Positions 23,359 to 32,392 of a DNA stretch of 36,429 nt are shown in pieces (position 1 is the first letter of the stretch; the number at the start of each line of letters is the position of its first letter). The stretch comes from Acidobacteriota bacterium (GTDB taxonomy: Bacteria > Acidobacteriota > Terriglobia > Acidiferrales > UBA7541). Position numbers and translations under genes: made by a program. Below the pieces are notes generated by a model. It saw only the letters and a list, made by a program, of their open reading frames with translations. It did not search any database and was not told the DNA's origin. The stretch lies in NCBI GenBank assembly GCA_003223215.1, contig QHYH01000139.1, positions 1-36,429 of the forward strand. Direction: 5' to 3'.

Positions 23359-24105
23359 CTAGGCCTTGCGCAGCGTGCGCAATTGAATTTCGCTCAAAAC
23401 GCTTCCCGGCCTTTGCGTCACAATCGCTTGAACGGCGTGCGCCACGTCGTCCGGGCTTAACGCTTTGGCGGGGTTTTTCGGCCCGCTGCCCGCAAATTCA
23501 GTGGCTACGCTTCCCGGGCAGACCACGCTCACGCGGATGCCGTGCTCCCGCAAGTCTTCCATCATGCAGCCCGACAAGCCCATCAGCCCCCATTTAGAAG
23601 CGCAGTAAATCCCACCCCCTGCAAACGTGTTTCTCCCCGCCAGGGAGCTGATATTAATGATGTCTCCCGAGCCGCGCCGGATCATCGAAGGAACCGCCGC
23701 CCGCGAAACCAGAAAAACGCCTTTGAGATTGGTATTCACAACGCGGTCCCAATCCGCCTCGGTTTTTTCATGAGCCGGGCCAAACAGACCGATCCCTGCG
23801 TTATTCACCAGGATGTTAATCGAGCCCAGCGCCGCATCCGCTTCGGCGACCAGTGCGGAGACCTGTTTGGCATCGGTGACGTCGGTAATATGAAAAAACG
23901 CGCGCGCGCCCAGTTTCTCCAGCTCTGCCGCGACACGTTCCAAGGCCGCCCGGTCCCTGCCGCAAATCGCTACCGAAGCGCCCAGCATTGCCAGACGATG
24001 CGCGATCGCGCGGCCGACGCCGCGGCTCCCTCCGGTAACCAGCGCGACACTTCCCGCGAGCCGTTTTTCCTTCCGTCCGCCATTTGCGTTATTTATCCCA
24101 GCCAT
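23359..24105 (-). CDS. short-chain dehydrogenase/reductase (SDR)
   Basis: The 248-residue NAD(P)-dependent oxidoreductase has classical SDR motifs: TGGSRGVG (24-31) for the cofactor, NNAG (101-104), and the catalytic Ser in NISS (S154) with Y167-C-A-S-K171. CPGSVATEF follows. The Arg in the glycine-rich loop favours NADP(H). The substrate is not readable. The ATG at 24105 is chosen because GAGGAAG lies 7 nt upstream; a much longer open frame has no such site. It ends 36 bp before the MarR operon promoter and is transcribed in the same direction. It is divergent from the TPR gene at 24395. Confidence 0.9.
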   Translation of the reverse strand: MAGINNANGGRKEKRLAGSVALVTGGSRGVGRAIAHRLAMLGASVAICGRDRAALERVAAELEKLGARAFFHITDVTDAKQVSALVAEADAALGSINILVNNAGIGLFGPAHEKTEADWDRVVNTNLKGVFLVSRAAVPSMIRRGSGDIINISSLAGRNTFAGGGIYCASKWGLMGLSGCMMEDLREHGIRVSVVCPGSVATEFAGSGPKNPAKALSPDDVAHAVQAIVTQRPGSVLSEIQLRTLRKA

Positions 24106-24267
24106 GAGAATTCTTCCTCGCACGGGCGACTCTTTTTGTGCGAAACTCATCCTATCATCAGAGGTTTCTGCGGTGGCGTTCGTCCCGTTCGCTGCAGCGG
24201 AAATGAGTGAGAAGCGGCCCTGCCGCACCCAGGAAAGATCATCAGGAACTTCGTCGAGGATAACGGC

Positions 24268-24297
24268 TTGCGGATGGAGCGCGGCTTTACCTATAAT
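24268..24297 (+). promoter_or_regulatory. candidate promoter of the TPR gene at 24395
   Basis: TTGCGG (24268-24273) and a perfect TATAAT (24292-24297) are 18 bp apart. The start would be near 24304, leaving a leader of about 90 nt before the ATG. Confidence 0.5.
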
Positions 24298-24394
24298 CCC
24301 AACGTTTCCGAGAAAGGATGATTCCCGGTGAAAGAGATTCCGGGTGGCACCGGAACACGAACGACGCGCGGCATCTCAGCGAGGAGAAACCGGA

Positions 24395-25750
24395 ATGAAT
24401 GGAACACGGAAGTGGGTGGGCATCGCGCCGGTGGTGACGCTATGCCTGATTTTGGGGAGTTTGACGAGCCTGGGCGCGCAGACGCCTGCGGCCGGGCAGG
24501 ACAGCGGCGCGACAAAGGCCCCGGCATACACGCTTGTCGAGTACAACGCGGAGCAGGCATGCGCGGCCGAGAAAGTGCCGGCAACGCAGGTCAAATGCCT
24601 GGACGATTTTGTTGCGAAGTACCCGAATTCCGCGCTGCTGGTTTACGTTTACCCCCTCTTCGTCAATGCTTACAACCAGCTGAAAAATCCGCAAAAGGTT
24701 ATTGAGTACGCCGACAAACTCGTGGCCATGGGCGACAAAGCGGAAGCGGTGGTGCGCTACCAGATGCTTTATGCCCGGGCGCTTGCTTACGCCACCCTGC
24801 CCCAAACCGACCAGACGGCCGGCGCAGCCAAAGCTCGGGAGGCGGCCTCTCTTGGTCTAAAGACGCTCGACGAAGTCAAGAAGCCGGACAACGTAAATGT
24901 ATCCGACGAGGATTTTAAGAAGCAAAAGCAACAACCCACCATTCTGTTCAACTACACGGCCGCCAATGCAGCCATGACCGCGAAAGACTATCCGTCAGCC
25001 GTGCAGTCCTTCAAGGCCGTACTGGCGCTCGATCCGGACGATCTCAGCACGAATTACAACCTGGGGCGGGCTTATTTGGCCATGACGCCCCCTCAGCCGA
25101 TGGCTGCCTTCTGGTATTTCGCAAAATCCGTGACCTCCAAGAAGGCCACGCAAGCGCAGGCCGACAAAGTCAAGAAGTACCTCAAAGGCCTCATCGCCAA
25201 TCACCAGGGCGGCAACGTTTGCGACAGCTTGACCGACGGCGAGTTGAATGAGCTTCTCCAGCTCGCGGGCAGCTCCGCTGATCGGCCCTCCACCTATTCC
25301 TTGCCGAGCGCTGCGGATATTAGCGCGGCTCAGAAGGAAATGACCATCGCTTCAGTCTTTAATGACCTGAAGGCCGGGGGCGACAAGAGCAAGTTGACCT
25401 GGCTCGCCGCCTGCGGCCTGGAGTTTCCCGAAGTTCCCGGCAAGGTCATTGAAGTCGGGCCCGGCGATCCGCTTGTCCTGAAAATTGCCTTCGTGACCAG
25501 CGATGCGGAATTCGATGCCGCGACTACGCCGAACATGGACGTTAAGGTCGTGGGCCAGCCCGAGGCCGCCCGCGTCGAAAAAAACAGCGCCGTCCATTTT
25601 ACTGGAACTCTGGTTGCTTACGATCCTGCCCCTTTCTTCCTGCACTGGGACAAGGCTAAGGTAAAGGAAGAAGACATTCCCAAAGACAAGGGCCCCAAGA
25701 AGGCGCCCGTGCGCCGGCCTACGAGGAAGCCGAGCGGCCGCTCCAACTAG
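24395..25750 (+). CDS. exported TPR-repeat protein
   Basis: The 451-residue protein begins with a signal peptide (KWVGIAPVVTLCLILGSLTSLGA-Q). TPR-like helix pairs follow, for example FVNAYNQLKNPQKVIEYADK and MTAKDYPSAVQSFKAVLALDPDDLS with NLGRAYLAMTPPQPMAAFWY. The C-terminal third (about 340-440) looks β-rich and ends in a basic, Pro/Arg-rich tail (KKAPVRRPTRKPSGRSN). The ATG at 24395 is set by GAGGAG 8 nt upstream. The protein probably acts as a periplasmic scaffold. It is monocistronic, with a promoter upstream and a terminator right behind it. Confidence 0.78.
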   Translation: MNGTRKWVGIAPVVTLCLILGSLTSLGAQTPAAGQDSGATKAPAYTLVEYNAEQACAAEKVPATQVKCLDDFVAKYPNSALLVYVYPLFVNAYNQLKNPQKVIEYADKLVAMGDKAEAVVRYQMLYARALAYATLPQTDQTAGAAKAREAASLGLKTLDEVKKPDNVNVSDEDFKKQKQQPTILFNYTAANAAMTAKDYPSAVQSFKAVLALDPDDLSTNYNLGRAYLAMTPPQPMAAFWYFAKSVTSKKATQAQADKVKKYLKGLIANHQGGNVCDSLTDGELNELLQLAGSSADRPSTYSLPSAADISAAQKEMTIASVFNDLKAGGDKSKLTWLAACGLEFPEVPGKVIEVGPGDPLVLKIAFVTSDAEFDAATTPNMDVKVVGQPEAARVEKNSAVHFTGTLVAYDPAPFFLHWDKAKVKEEDIPKDKGPKKAPVRRPTRKPSGRSN

Positions 25751-25774
25751 CTCTGCATCTCCTTTACTAAGGGA

Positions 25775-25810
25775 CGGCTCTCCGGGAATTTCGGGGAGCC
25801 GTTTCGTTTT
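25775..25810 (+). terminator. intrinsic terminator of the TPR gene
   Basis: CGGCTCTCCG (25775-25784) pairs with CGGGGAGCCG (25792-25801), with one G-U pair in a 10-bp stem and a 7-nt loop. TTTCGTTTT follows. It starts 24 bp after the stop codon. Confidence 0.8.
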
Positions 25811-26009
25811 CCAGGCAAGAAACCCTGCTTTTCTGAAAAAGAGAGGTCGCTAGACCAGCTGGCTAATGCTCTCCACGAAGGATATAAAGCCAACCAGCCT
25901 TTTCTGTAGCTTGGGTTCCGCAAAGATCAAAACAGAAGACCAATAACCACACCCCGCTTTCAGGAAACCCGTCCATTATGGCGAGGCTTCTTGCCAGTAC
26001 CGACTGGAA

Positions 26010-26261
26010 TCAGCGCGAACGGCGCCGGTGGCCGTTGGTATCGAGCTTGTACTCTTCGATCTTCCGGCTGAGGGTGTTGCGGTGAATGCCAAGCAGCTGC
26101 GCGGCGCGCGACTGGTTGCCGTTCGCGCGGTCCAACACGCGCTTGATGAATCGTTTTTCGAACTCTCCGATTGCTTCGTCAAAGTAGATTCCCCGCTCTA
26201 CCATTTGGTTGACGAGCCCTTCCAATTGATCTTTCACGATGACACGCTCCGCTCGGGACAT
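26010..26261 (-). CDS. Fis-family (HTH_8) DNA-binding protein
   Basis: The 83-residue protein ends in a Fis-type helix-turn-helix (GNQSRAAQLLGIHRNTLSRKIEEY, about 48-71) preceded by one amphipathic helix (FEKRFIKRVLDRANG). This is the C-terminal DNA-binding module of NtrC-type activators standing alone, as in Fis. It probably acts as a nucleoid-associated or local regulator. It starts 22 bp after the purC stop on the same strand, so it is likely to be co-expressed with a purine biosynthesis gene. The tail is Arg-rich (NGHRRRSR). No strong ribosome-binding site is visible, which suggests translational coupling to purC. Confidence 0.82.
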   Translation of the reverse strand: MSRAERVIVKDQLEGLVNQMVERGIYFDEAIGEFEKRFIKRVLDRANGNQSRAAQLLGIHRNTLSRKIEEYKLDTNGHRRRSR

Positions 26262-26283
26262 TTGTGCAATTGGGGCCCAGTTG

Positions 26284-27165
26284 CTACGTCAATTCACGGC
26301 TGGTCAAGATGCGGTACGCCTCCCGGTACTTCTCGCGAGTGGCGTCGACTACCTCCGGTGGCAGCTCCGGCCCCGGCGGGGTTTTGGGCCAGCGCATCCG
26401 TTCGAGGTAATCCCGCACAAATTGTTTGTCAAAAGAAGCTTGCGGTCCGCCGGGTGTGTAATGTGCTGCGGGCCAGAAGCGCGACGAGTCTGGCGTCAGC
26501 GCCTCGTCAATCCAAATCAGTTTATCATTCAACAAGCCGAACTCGAATTTTGTGTCAGCGACGATAATTCCCCGCGGCTCCGCGTGCGCCACGGCGCGCC
26601 GGTACAGCTCGAGGCTAACCGCGCGAACTTTCCCTGCAAGTTCCTTGCCGATCATCTTCTCCGCTTGCTCAAAACAGATATTTTCATCGTGCCCGCTCAC
26701 TGCTTTCGTCGCGGGCGTGAAAATCGGTTCCGGCAACCGCCCTGATTCGAGCAACCCGTTCGGGAGCCCAATGCCGCAAATTTCTCCGGTCGCGCGGTAA
26801 TCTTTCCATCCCGAGCCCGAGACGTACCCCCGCACCACGCACTCAATCGGCAAAGGCTTCGTCTTTTGCACCAGCATGGATCGGCCAGCCAGTTCATCTC
26901 GGAACTTGTCAAAAGGCGCGGGAAACTCCGTCGCGCTGACTACATGATTGGGTATGACATCCTTCAAAAGGTCGAACCAGAAGAGCGAAAGCTGCGTAAG
27001 CACGCGTCCCTTATCGGGAATCGGCGTCGGTAGGATCACGTCGAACGCCGAGAGCCGGTCCGTAGACACTATCAACAGCATGTCGCCCAAATCGTAAATG
27101 TCACGCACTTTGCCGCGCGCGCTCGGCGATAACCCGGCGAACTGCGTTTCCCTCAGAACTTTCAT
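26284..27165 (-). CDS. purC: phosphoribosylaminoimidazole-succinocarboxamide synthase
   Basis: SAICAR synthetase joins CAIR and aspartate with ATP in purine biosynthesis. The 293-residue protein carries the family signatures [25 protein letters not shown] near the start, [19 protein letters not shown], and [28 protein letters not shown] near residue 200, which matches the monofunctional eukaryotic/fungal-like form in length. The ATG at 27165 (MKVLRETQF) begins just before the conserved segment; a longer frame upstream runs into the promoter. A TTGACT-16-TAGAAT promoter lies 48-75 bp upstream. A small Fis-like gene follows it after 22 bp. Confidence 0.95.
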   Translation of the reverse strand: MKVLRETQFAGLSPSARGKVRDIYDLGDMLLIVSTDRLSAFDVILPTPIPDKGRVLTQLSLFWFDLLKDVIPNHVVSATEFPAPFDKFRDELAGRSMLVQKTKPLPIECVVRGYVSGSGWKDYRATGEICGIGLPNGLLESGRLPEPIFTPATKAVSGHDENICFEQAEKMIGKELAGKVRAVSLELYRRAVAHAEPRGIIVADTKFEFGLLNDKLIWIDEALTPDSSRFWPAAHYTPGGPQASFDKQFVRDYLERMRWPKTPPGPELPPEVVDATREKYREAYRILTSRELT

Positions 27166-27212
27166 GGCGGAAGCTGGAGACACCGCGAAAATCTTCCCGG
27201 CTGGTGTTCCGC

Positions 27213-27240
27213 ATTCTAGCGCACCGAAACGCGAAGTCAA
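27213..27240 (-). promoter_or_regulatory. purC promoter
   Basis: On the minus strand TTGACT (27240-27235) and TAGAAT (27218-27213) are 16 bp apart. The start near 27206 leaves a leader of about 40 nt. Confidence 0.55.
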
Positions 27241-27303
27241 ACTCGCTAGCGGTGGAAAATTGTGCGAAACGCAATGGCAGGAAGCGCAAGAGAAAAGTTT
27301 TAT

Positions 27304-27375
27304 GTATACGATAAAAAATACTAAGAGGAGTTGTCGGGACTCCCTGTTTTGTATTGTTTCCGGTTTCTATAGAAA
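27304..27375 (-). terminator. weak terminator region and palindrome downstream of smc
   Basis: The perfect 12-bp palindrome TTTCTATAGAAA lies at 27364-27375, 18 bp after the smc stop. Further on, a 5-bp stem GGAGT/ACTCC is followed on the minus strand, after a few bases, by TATTTTTTAT. Either could end the smc transcript, but neither is strong. Confidence 0.3.
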
Positions 27376-27393
27376 TACGCGGACGCGGCTCGG

Positions 27394-30300
27394 TTACGCC
27401 GCGGAAACGGCCGTTGCTTTCGCACCGGCATTTTCGTTCCCCGTTTCTTCCCAGCGCACGCTGACCAGCTTGGAAACGCCCGGCTCCTGCATGGTCACGC
27501 CGTAGAGCACCGGGGCAATTTCCATGGTCTTGCGGTTGTGCGTGACGACAATGAATTGCGTTTGGCTGCTCATCTCACCAATCAATTTTGTGAACCGCCC
27601 GACGTTCGCTTCGTCCAGCGGCGCATCGACTTCGTCCAGGATGCAGAACGGGCTCGGCTGGTAGCGGAAAATCGCGATCAGCAGCGCCAGCGCCGTCATG
27701 GCCTTCTCGCCGCCAGAGAGCAGCAGCACGTTCTGCAGCCGCTTCCCTGGAGGAGACGCGACGATGTCAATACCCGCATCACCCGAGCTGTCCGGCTCCG
27801 TCAACCGCATCTCCGCCATGCCGCCGCCAAAAATCGCGTGGAATGCATCCGAGAAGCTTTTGTTAATCGCGTGGAATGCGTGCTCGAACTTCTCTTTCGT
27901 CGCTTGATCGAGTTCCACGATGGCCTGCTGCGTGTCGGCCATCGATTTCAGCAAATCATCGCGTTCTCGCGTCAGGAACGTGAACCGCTGCTCGCACTCG
28001 TTGAATTCCTCGAGCGCCATCATGTTGACCGCTCCCATATTCTCGACCCGCTGCTTCATCTCGCGATAGTTCGCTTCCGCAGCGGCTAGCTCTTCGCCGC
28101 TCATGAACGCCGTTTCCGTGGCAATCAAGTCCTCTGGCTGCGCGTTTACTTCGCTCATGCAGGACTCGCGCAAGTGCCCCCGATCCGACTCGTTTTTCGC
28201 GCGCTCCACTTCGGAATGATTGCGTTGTTCTCGCAACTCCTGTAGCTGTTGCCGCGCCATCCGCAGATGGTCTTCTGTCTCGGTCACGCGCGTGCGCGCC
28301 GACTCCCACTCCTGCTCGAGTTCCTTCTGCCGCACTTCCAGCCGCAGCTTTTCCGCGCGCAGCCCATCCAGTTGCTGCGTCAGCTCTTCGCTCTGCTTCG
28401 CCAGGCCAGCAGTCTCGTCGCCGAGGGACAGTACCTGTTGCTGCAGCGTGGTCTCGCGGCGCTCCATTTCCGTCCGCTCTTCGCGCAGCCGTGTCGCCAA
28501 GGCTTCTGCAGCAGCCAGCCGCTCATTAATCGCCGCCAGTCCCGCGCGTGCCGTAGCAAGTTCGTGCTGTTCGCTTTGCACCGACCCGCGTAGCCCAACC
28601 AGTCGGTCCGCCAGCCGGGTGCTTTCCGTTTCCGCCCCGGCGCGATCTAGCGCCGCCGCGGCGTGGTCGTGTTTCGCGCGTTCCGTGCGCTGCCGCGCGC
28701 CCTCCGCTTCTTTGCGCACGCGCGCCAGTTCGCCTTGGCAAACGGCCAGCTCCGCTCCCAGCCTCGCTAACTCCGTTTGCATGTGGCTGTGGCGGTGCTG
28801 CACGGAGATCGCCTCGCGCTCCACGTCGCGCTGCGTCGCGCTGATTTGTTCCAGCGCTTGTTCGGTTGCGCGCAACTCCGCGGCCGCCGCTGCCAGCGCA
28901 GCCTGCTTTTCGTTCATCCGGTGTTCGAGCCGCAACAGTTCGGCATTCAACGCCCGCAATTCGCGCTTCATGCCAAGCGGCCCCGCCTCGCCCGGACGCC
29001 CGCCGGTGACCATACGGCCCTGATAGCACGTCCCGTCCGGCGTGACGAACGCGTATTGCGGATTCTCCCGCGCCAGTTTTTCCGCGGCCGCCGCGCTGTC
29101 GGTCAAATACGCCGCGCGCAGCCTCGGCAGGAACTGTTTGGCCGCCGCGCCTAGCGGATTGCGAAATTCCACGAGCTTGTCCATCCGCGAAATCACTCCG
29201 TCTTCGCGGTGGAAATTGGCAATCGGCTCGTACTCGTTTTCGAGCCGCAGATTGCGCAGCGAATCCACGAAGAACGTGGCCCTGCCGCCCACTTCATCAC
29301 GCAGCATGGAAATGCCCGTACGGGCATGGTCGAATGTCTCCACGACGACAAATTCCAACTCATCACGGAGGAACTGCTCGATCGCCGCTTCGTGCCCCTC
29401 TTCGACCTCCGCGTAATCCGCCAGCACGCCAACGGCCCGGAATTGCTGCCCGCCGCCTCGTTCGTTCGCTGCAAAAAGCTTTTGCACGGCTTCCGCCGTG
29501 TACGACCGGTCGTTCAAAATCTGCGTTAGCGTCGAATGCCGTGCCCGCACGCTCGCCAGCGCATCGCGCAGCGCGTCGGCTTCTTTTGTCAACCCGTCGC
29601 GCTGCTCGCGTAATCCGCCAATCTTCGCTTGCAGCTCCGCGGCATTTTGCTTCAACGCGCCAAGCTGCTCGGTAACCGCTTCCAGTTCATGAGCGACGCG
29701 GTCGGCGTCGTCACGCGCGCGCATTGAGGTTTCAAGCATCTCGTGCTCGTTCGTTTCCAGTTTTCGCACCGCTTCGGTTTGGTGCACCAGCGCTTCTTCC
29801 GCCTGTTTCTGCTCGCCGTGCAACCGCAGCAAACTTTCGCCGGCCTCCGACGCGCGTTGCCGCAGCGCCTCGATCCCCCCTTCGGCATCCCGAATCTCGA
29901 CCGCGCGTTGCTCCACGCGCTGCAAAAGCTCCTCGACGCGGCCGTTCAGCGCGCCCGACTCTTCGCGCAGCAGCGTCACCGCCTGCACCTGCGTCGCGCT
30001 GCGCATTTCCCATTCCGCAGCTTGCGCCCGCGCTTGCTTCAGCTCCGCATCCATTTGGGCGTGGCGCCCCGCCAGCTCCTGCGCCCGCTGCCGGTTGAAC
30101 GCAATGCGGTTCTCGCTGCGGTCCGCTTCCAGCGCCGTCAGGTTCAGCACGTTCTGGTTCTGCCGGAGTTCCGCATCCAGTTCGTATATGCGCTGATTCA
30201 GCCTGTCCTGCTCGCCTTCCATCTGCTGGATGGCCGCCGCTCGCTCGGTTTCCACCGCGCTCAGCTCTTCCAATTGCTTGCCAATTCTCTCCGCAGCGGC

Positions 30301-31263
30301 ATCCAACTCGCGTGCCTTGCCCGCCAGCATCTGTCGCACGATCCCGCGCATCTGGTCGCGAATCTCCGAATACCGCCGCGCCTTGGCCGCCTGCCGTTTT
30401 AGCGAGCCGAGCTGCTTCTCCACTTCGATGACGATGTCATTCACGCGCGCCAGATTCAGTTTCGACGATTCCAGCTTTGCTTCCGCCAGCCGCTTCTTGG
30501 TTTTAAATTTCGTCACGCCGGCGGCTTCTTCGATGATCGCGCGCCGCTCCATCGGCTTGGTGGAAAGGATCAGTCCGATGCGCCCCTGCTCGATGATGGC
30601 GTACGAGTCCGGTCCCAGCCCCACACCCATGAACATTTCTTGCACGTCGCGGAGGCGTGCCACGCGCCCGTTGATGAGGTATTCGCTCTGCCCGGAGCGA
30701 TACAGCCGCCGGCTGACCATAATCTCACCCGGCTTGGTGGCCAACGTCGGCTTCTCTTCGTTCCTTTTCTTTCTCTTGAACAGCTTTTTGAGTCTGCCAC
30801 CCGACTCTTCGGTGCTCTCTAGTGCTGGAGCCGGGCCTGCCGCATCTTGGCTCCGCGGCTCGCTCTCGAGTGCCCCCGTTGCAGAGTCTCCATCAAACTG
30901 ATCTTTCGCAGTGTTCTCTCCGCCCTCTGCGGCCGAATCCTTCTTCTCTTCTGCCGCGGCCCCTTCCATCACAAACCGCGCTGCGTCCGCCAGTTCCGGA
31001 TCTTCCATCGTGATGGTCACTTCCGCCATACCGAGCGGCGGCCGCTTTGTCGTGCCATTGAAGATGCAATCCGCCATGCGCTCGGCACGCAGAGACTTGT
31101 GGCTCTGCTCGCCGAGCACCCAGGAGATGGCGTCCACCACGTTCGATTTCCCGCAGCCATTCGGTCCGACGATACACGTCGTCCCCGAGCCGCTGAAAGT
31201 CACCACCGTGCGTTCGCAAAACGACTTAAAGCCAACGATTTCGACTTTTCGCAGCTTAAGCAA
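27394..31263 (-). CDS. smc: chromosome segregation protein SMC with an enlarged head insertion
   Basis: This ATPase organises and segregates the chromosome, normally with ScpA and ScpB, neither of which is in the window. The 1289-residue chain shows Walker A GPNGCGKS (33-40), a long coiled coil, the hinge (about 595-755, AVGVLADYAEVEEGHEAAI), a second coiled coil, the signature LSGGEKA (about 1183) and Walker B FCILDEVDAPLD. It is longer than the usual 1150-1200 because about 75 extra residues (roughly 98-178) split the N-terminal head between VTITMEDPE and IMVSRRLYRSG. The insert is acidic and low-complexity, then ends in a basic patch (RLKKLFKRKKRN). The start codon is TTG at 31263, with AGGGGA just upstream. 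Confidence 0.97.
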   Translation of the reverse strand: MLKLRKVEIVGFKSFCERTVVTFSGSGTTCIVGPNGCGKSNVVDAISWVLGEQSHKSLRAERMADCIFNGTTKRPPLGMAEVTITMEDPELADAARFVMEGAAAEEKKDSAAEGGENTAKDQFDGDSATGALESEPRSQDAAGPAPALESTEESGGRLKKLFKRKKRNEEKPTLATKPGEIMVSRRLYRSGQSEYLINGRVARLRDVQEMFMGVGLGPDSYAIIEQGRIGLILSTKPMERRAIIEEAAGVTKFKTKKRLAEAKLESSKLNLARVNDIVIEVEKQLGSLKRQAAKARRYSEIRDQMRGIVRQMLAGKARELDAAAERIGKQLEELSAVETERAAAIQQMEGEQDRLNQRIYELDAELRQNQNVLNLTALEADRSENRIAFNRQRAQELAGRHAQMDAELKQARAQAAEWEMRSATQVQAVTLLREESGALNGRVEELLQRVEQRAVEIRDAEGGIEALRQRASEAGESLLRLHGEQKQAEEALVHQTEAVRKLETNEHEMLETSMRARDDADRVAHELEAVTEQLGALKQNAAELQAKIGGLREQRDGLTKEADALRDALASVRARHSTLTQILNDRSYTAEAVQKLFAANERGGGQQFRAVGVLADYAEVEEGHEAAIEQFLRDELEFVVVETFDHARTGISMLRDEVGGRATFFVDSLRNLRLENEYEPIANFHREDGVISRMDKLVEFRNPLGAAAKQFLPRLRAAYLTDSAAAAEKLARENPQYAFVTPDGTCYQGRMVTGGRPGEAGPLGMKRELRALNAELLRLEHRMNEKQAALAAAAAELRATEQALEQISATQRDVEREAISVQHRHSHMQTELARLGAELAVCQGELARVRKEAEGARQRTERAKHDHAAAALDRAGAETESTRLADRLVGLRGSVQSEQHELATARAGLAAINERLAAAEALATRLREERTEMERRETTLQQQVLSLGDETAGLAKQSEELTQQLDGLRAEKLRLEVRQKELEQEWESARTRVTETEDHLRMARQQLQELREQRNHSEVERAKNESDRGHLRESCMSEVNAQPEDLIATETAFMSGEELAAAEANYREMKQRVENMGAVNMMALEEFNECEQRFTFLTRERDDLLKSMADTQQAIVELDQATKEKFEHAFHAINKSFSDAFHAIFGGGMAEMRLTEPDSSGDAGIDIVASPPGKRLQNVLLLSGGEKAMTALALLIAIFRYQPSPFCILDEVDAPLDEANVGRFTKLIGEMSSQTQFIVVTHNRKTMEIAPVLYGVTMQEPGVSKLVSVRWEETGNENAGAKATAVSAA

Positions 31264-31615
31264 GGTGTCCCCTTTTTTCTCTCATCTTGCCTTTTCGCTT
31301 GCTTGTCATCGCGCGCATCCTATATTGAACCCCGCGTCGGACTGGGAGTGGCTCGTCGCGTCCGATGCCGTCCCTTCCACTTTTTGTTTATAGCGGCGCA
31401 GCTCTGCTGCGCCTTGCCGCGGCAATCAAATTCAAGAAAATCGGCTCGCAATGAGAGACGGCTTTGTGTTCCTCGAGGGGAGGGTCTTTTGAGCGTCAGG
31501 TCGGCCCCACACAGCGGGACCGCCCGAAAAGCGAGCCGCGTAAACGGCCCCCTTGAAAACGTTGGCAGGTTCCTGTTCAGAGCCCAGCCGCCTGGCGCAA
31601 GGATGGCGGTACGGG

Positions 31616-31647
31616 AAAAAACGATAACACGATGTTTTTCGCGTGTC
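31616..31647 (-). terminator. terminator-like hairpin upstream of smc
   Basis: On the minus strand ACACG and CGTGT (31646-31642, 31631-31627) enclose a 10-nt loop, and TATCGTTTTTT follows. It lies directly after the stop of the small minus-strand ORF at 31653. The stem is short, so this is tentative. Confidence 0.35.
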
Positions 31648-32321
31648 TAGCCCTACGCTACTTCTTGTGGCCCTTTCGCCACCTCCACAATTCCCCTGTC
31701 TTCCACCAGCCGTTTACGCTCGGTGGGCTTTTTGGAACCTGCGTTCATTTCCTTGTCTTTTCCCCGCATTCGTCTCTTCGCGACCCGCATAGTGTCCAAT
31801 GCCGTATACCATCTGAACAGCCCGGTTCCGCCCAAGGCTGCGGTTCCCCAGTCAAACTCCGGAGTCCAATTCCGTGACGGTGACCGGGACTGGCATCTTC
31901 AGTTCCATCGGGTCCACCGAAGCCATCCCTGGAAAACAAACCGAGGAGCTGTAGGAATCCTCGCCGCTTGCGGCGGGGAGGATGCGTCAACCTGCTTGCT
32001 CGGACCTTAGCGTAGCGTCGAAGGGTCTGGCGCCTTCTCATCGACATCGCCCCACCCCGCCATGGAAGGAATTCCTTTAGCTCCTTTCGTATCACATCGT
32101 TACAGAAACCTAAGTCGAGGGCACAACGCCTAAAGGACGACTGAGGCAGCTCGGCTTTCAAGAGCGCTTAAACACTCTTCTGTTTAGCTACGCTGTAAGC
32201 CCTCTGTTTGCCACTGTTTAGGAAAACTACGTCTTCCTCTGGGCGAGCCCGCGGCCTTCGCTCGCCACTCGCTACCCCGACCTGGTCGGAGTCATTTGCC
32301 ATTTCTTTGGCCCCTTGTGCA

Positions 32322-32351
32322 TTGCTCCACGTCAAACCCCTCGGATACAAT
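32322..32351 (+). promoter_or_regulatory. candidate cysS promoter
   Basis: TTGCTC (32322-32327) and TACAAT (32346-32351) are 18 bp apart. The start near 32358 leaves a leader of about 35 nt before the ATG at 32393. Confidence 0.4.
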
Positions 32352-32392
32352 CCAAGGCTTCGTCAATCGCCAGGAAAGAACACCGCGCGCCG

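Larger units (their letters stand above)
31264..32392. other. 1.1-kb region without a confident gene; traces of minus-strand small ORFs
   Basis: No conserved gene is recognised between smc and cysS. Two small minus-strand ORFs deserve mention: 31790-31653 (45 residues, very Lys/Arg/Glu-rich) and 32302-32168 (44 residues). Neither has a convincing ribosome-binding site. A terminator-like hairpin follows the first. Other structure includes the 12-bp palindrome AAGGAATTCCTT (32066-32077) and the stem-rich segment around 31958-31983 (GCCGC-TTGC-GGCGG). I checked for tmRNA, RNase P RNA and SRP RNA signatures and found none. It could be the decayed remains of an element, or an unrecognised RNA. Confidence 0.45.

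Noticed and set aside
24200-24320. Short open frame ending near 24318 (...RMERGFTYNPNVSEKG) upstream of the TPR gene
   Set aside because: It looks protein-like but has no start codon or ribosome-binding site, and it overlaps a good TATAAT promoter; it is at most a remnant.
30847-31650. Plus-strand open frame of 267 codons across the smc 5' end
   Set aside because: Half of it is antisense to the SMC head domain, and the product is Arg/Pro/Cys-rich with no motif.
31264-32392. tmRNA, RNase P RNA or SRP RNA in the gene-free stretch
   Set aside because: I looked for the tag reading frame, the GAGGAAAGTCC-type block and the GGAAGG/AGCA loop, and found none in credible context.
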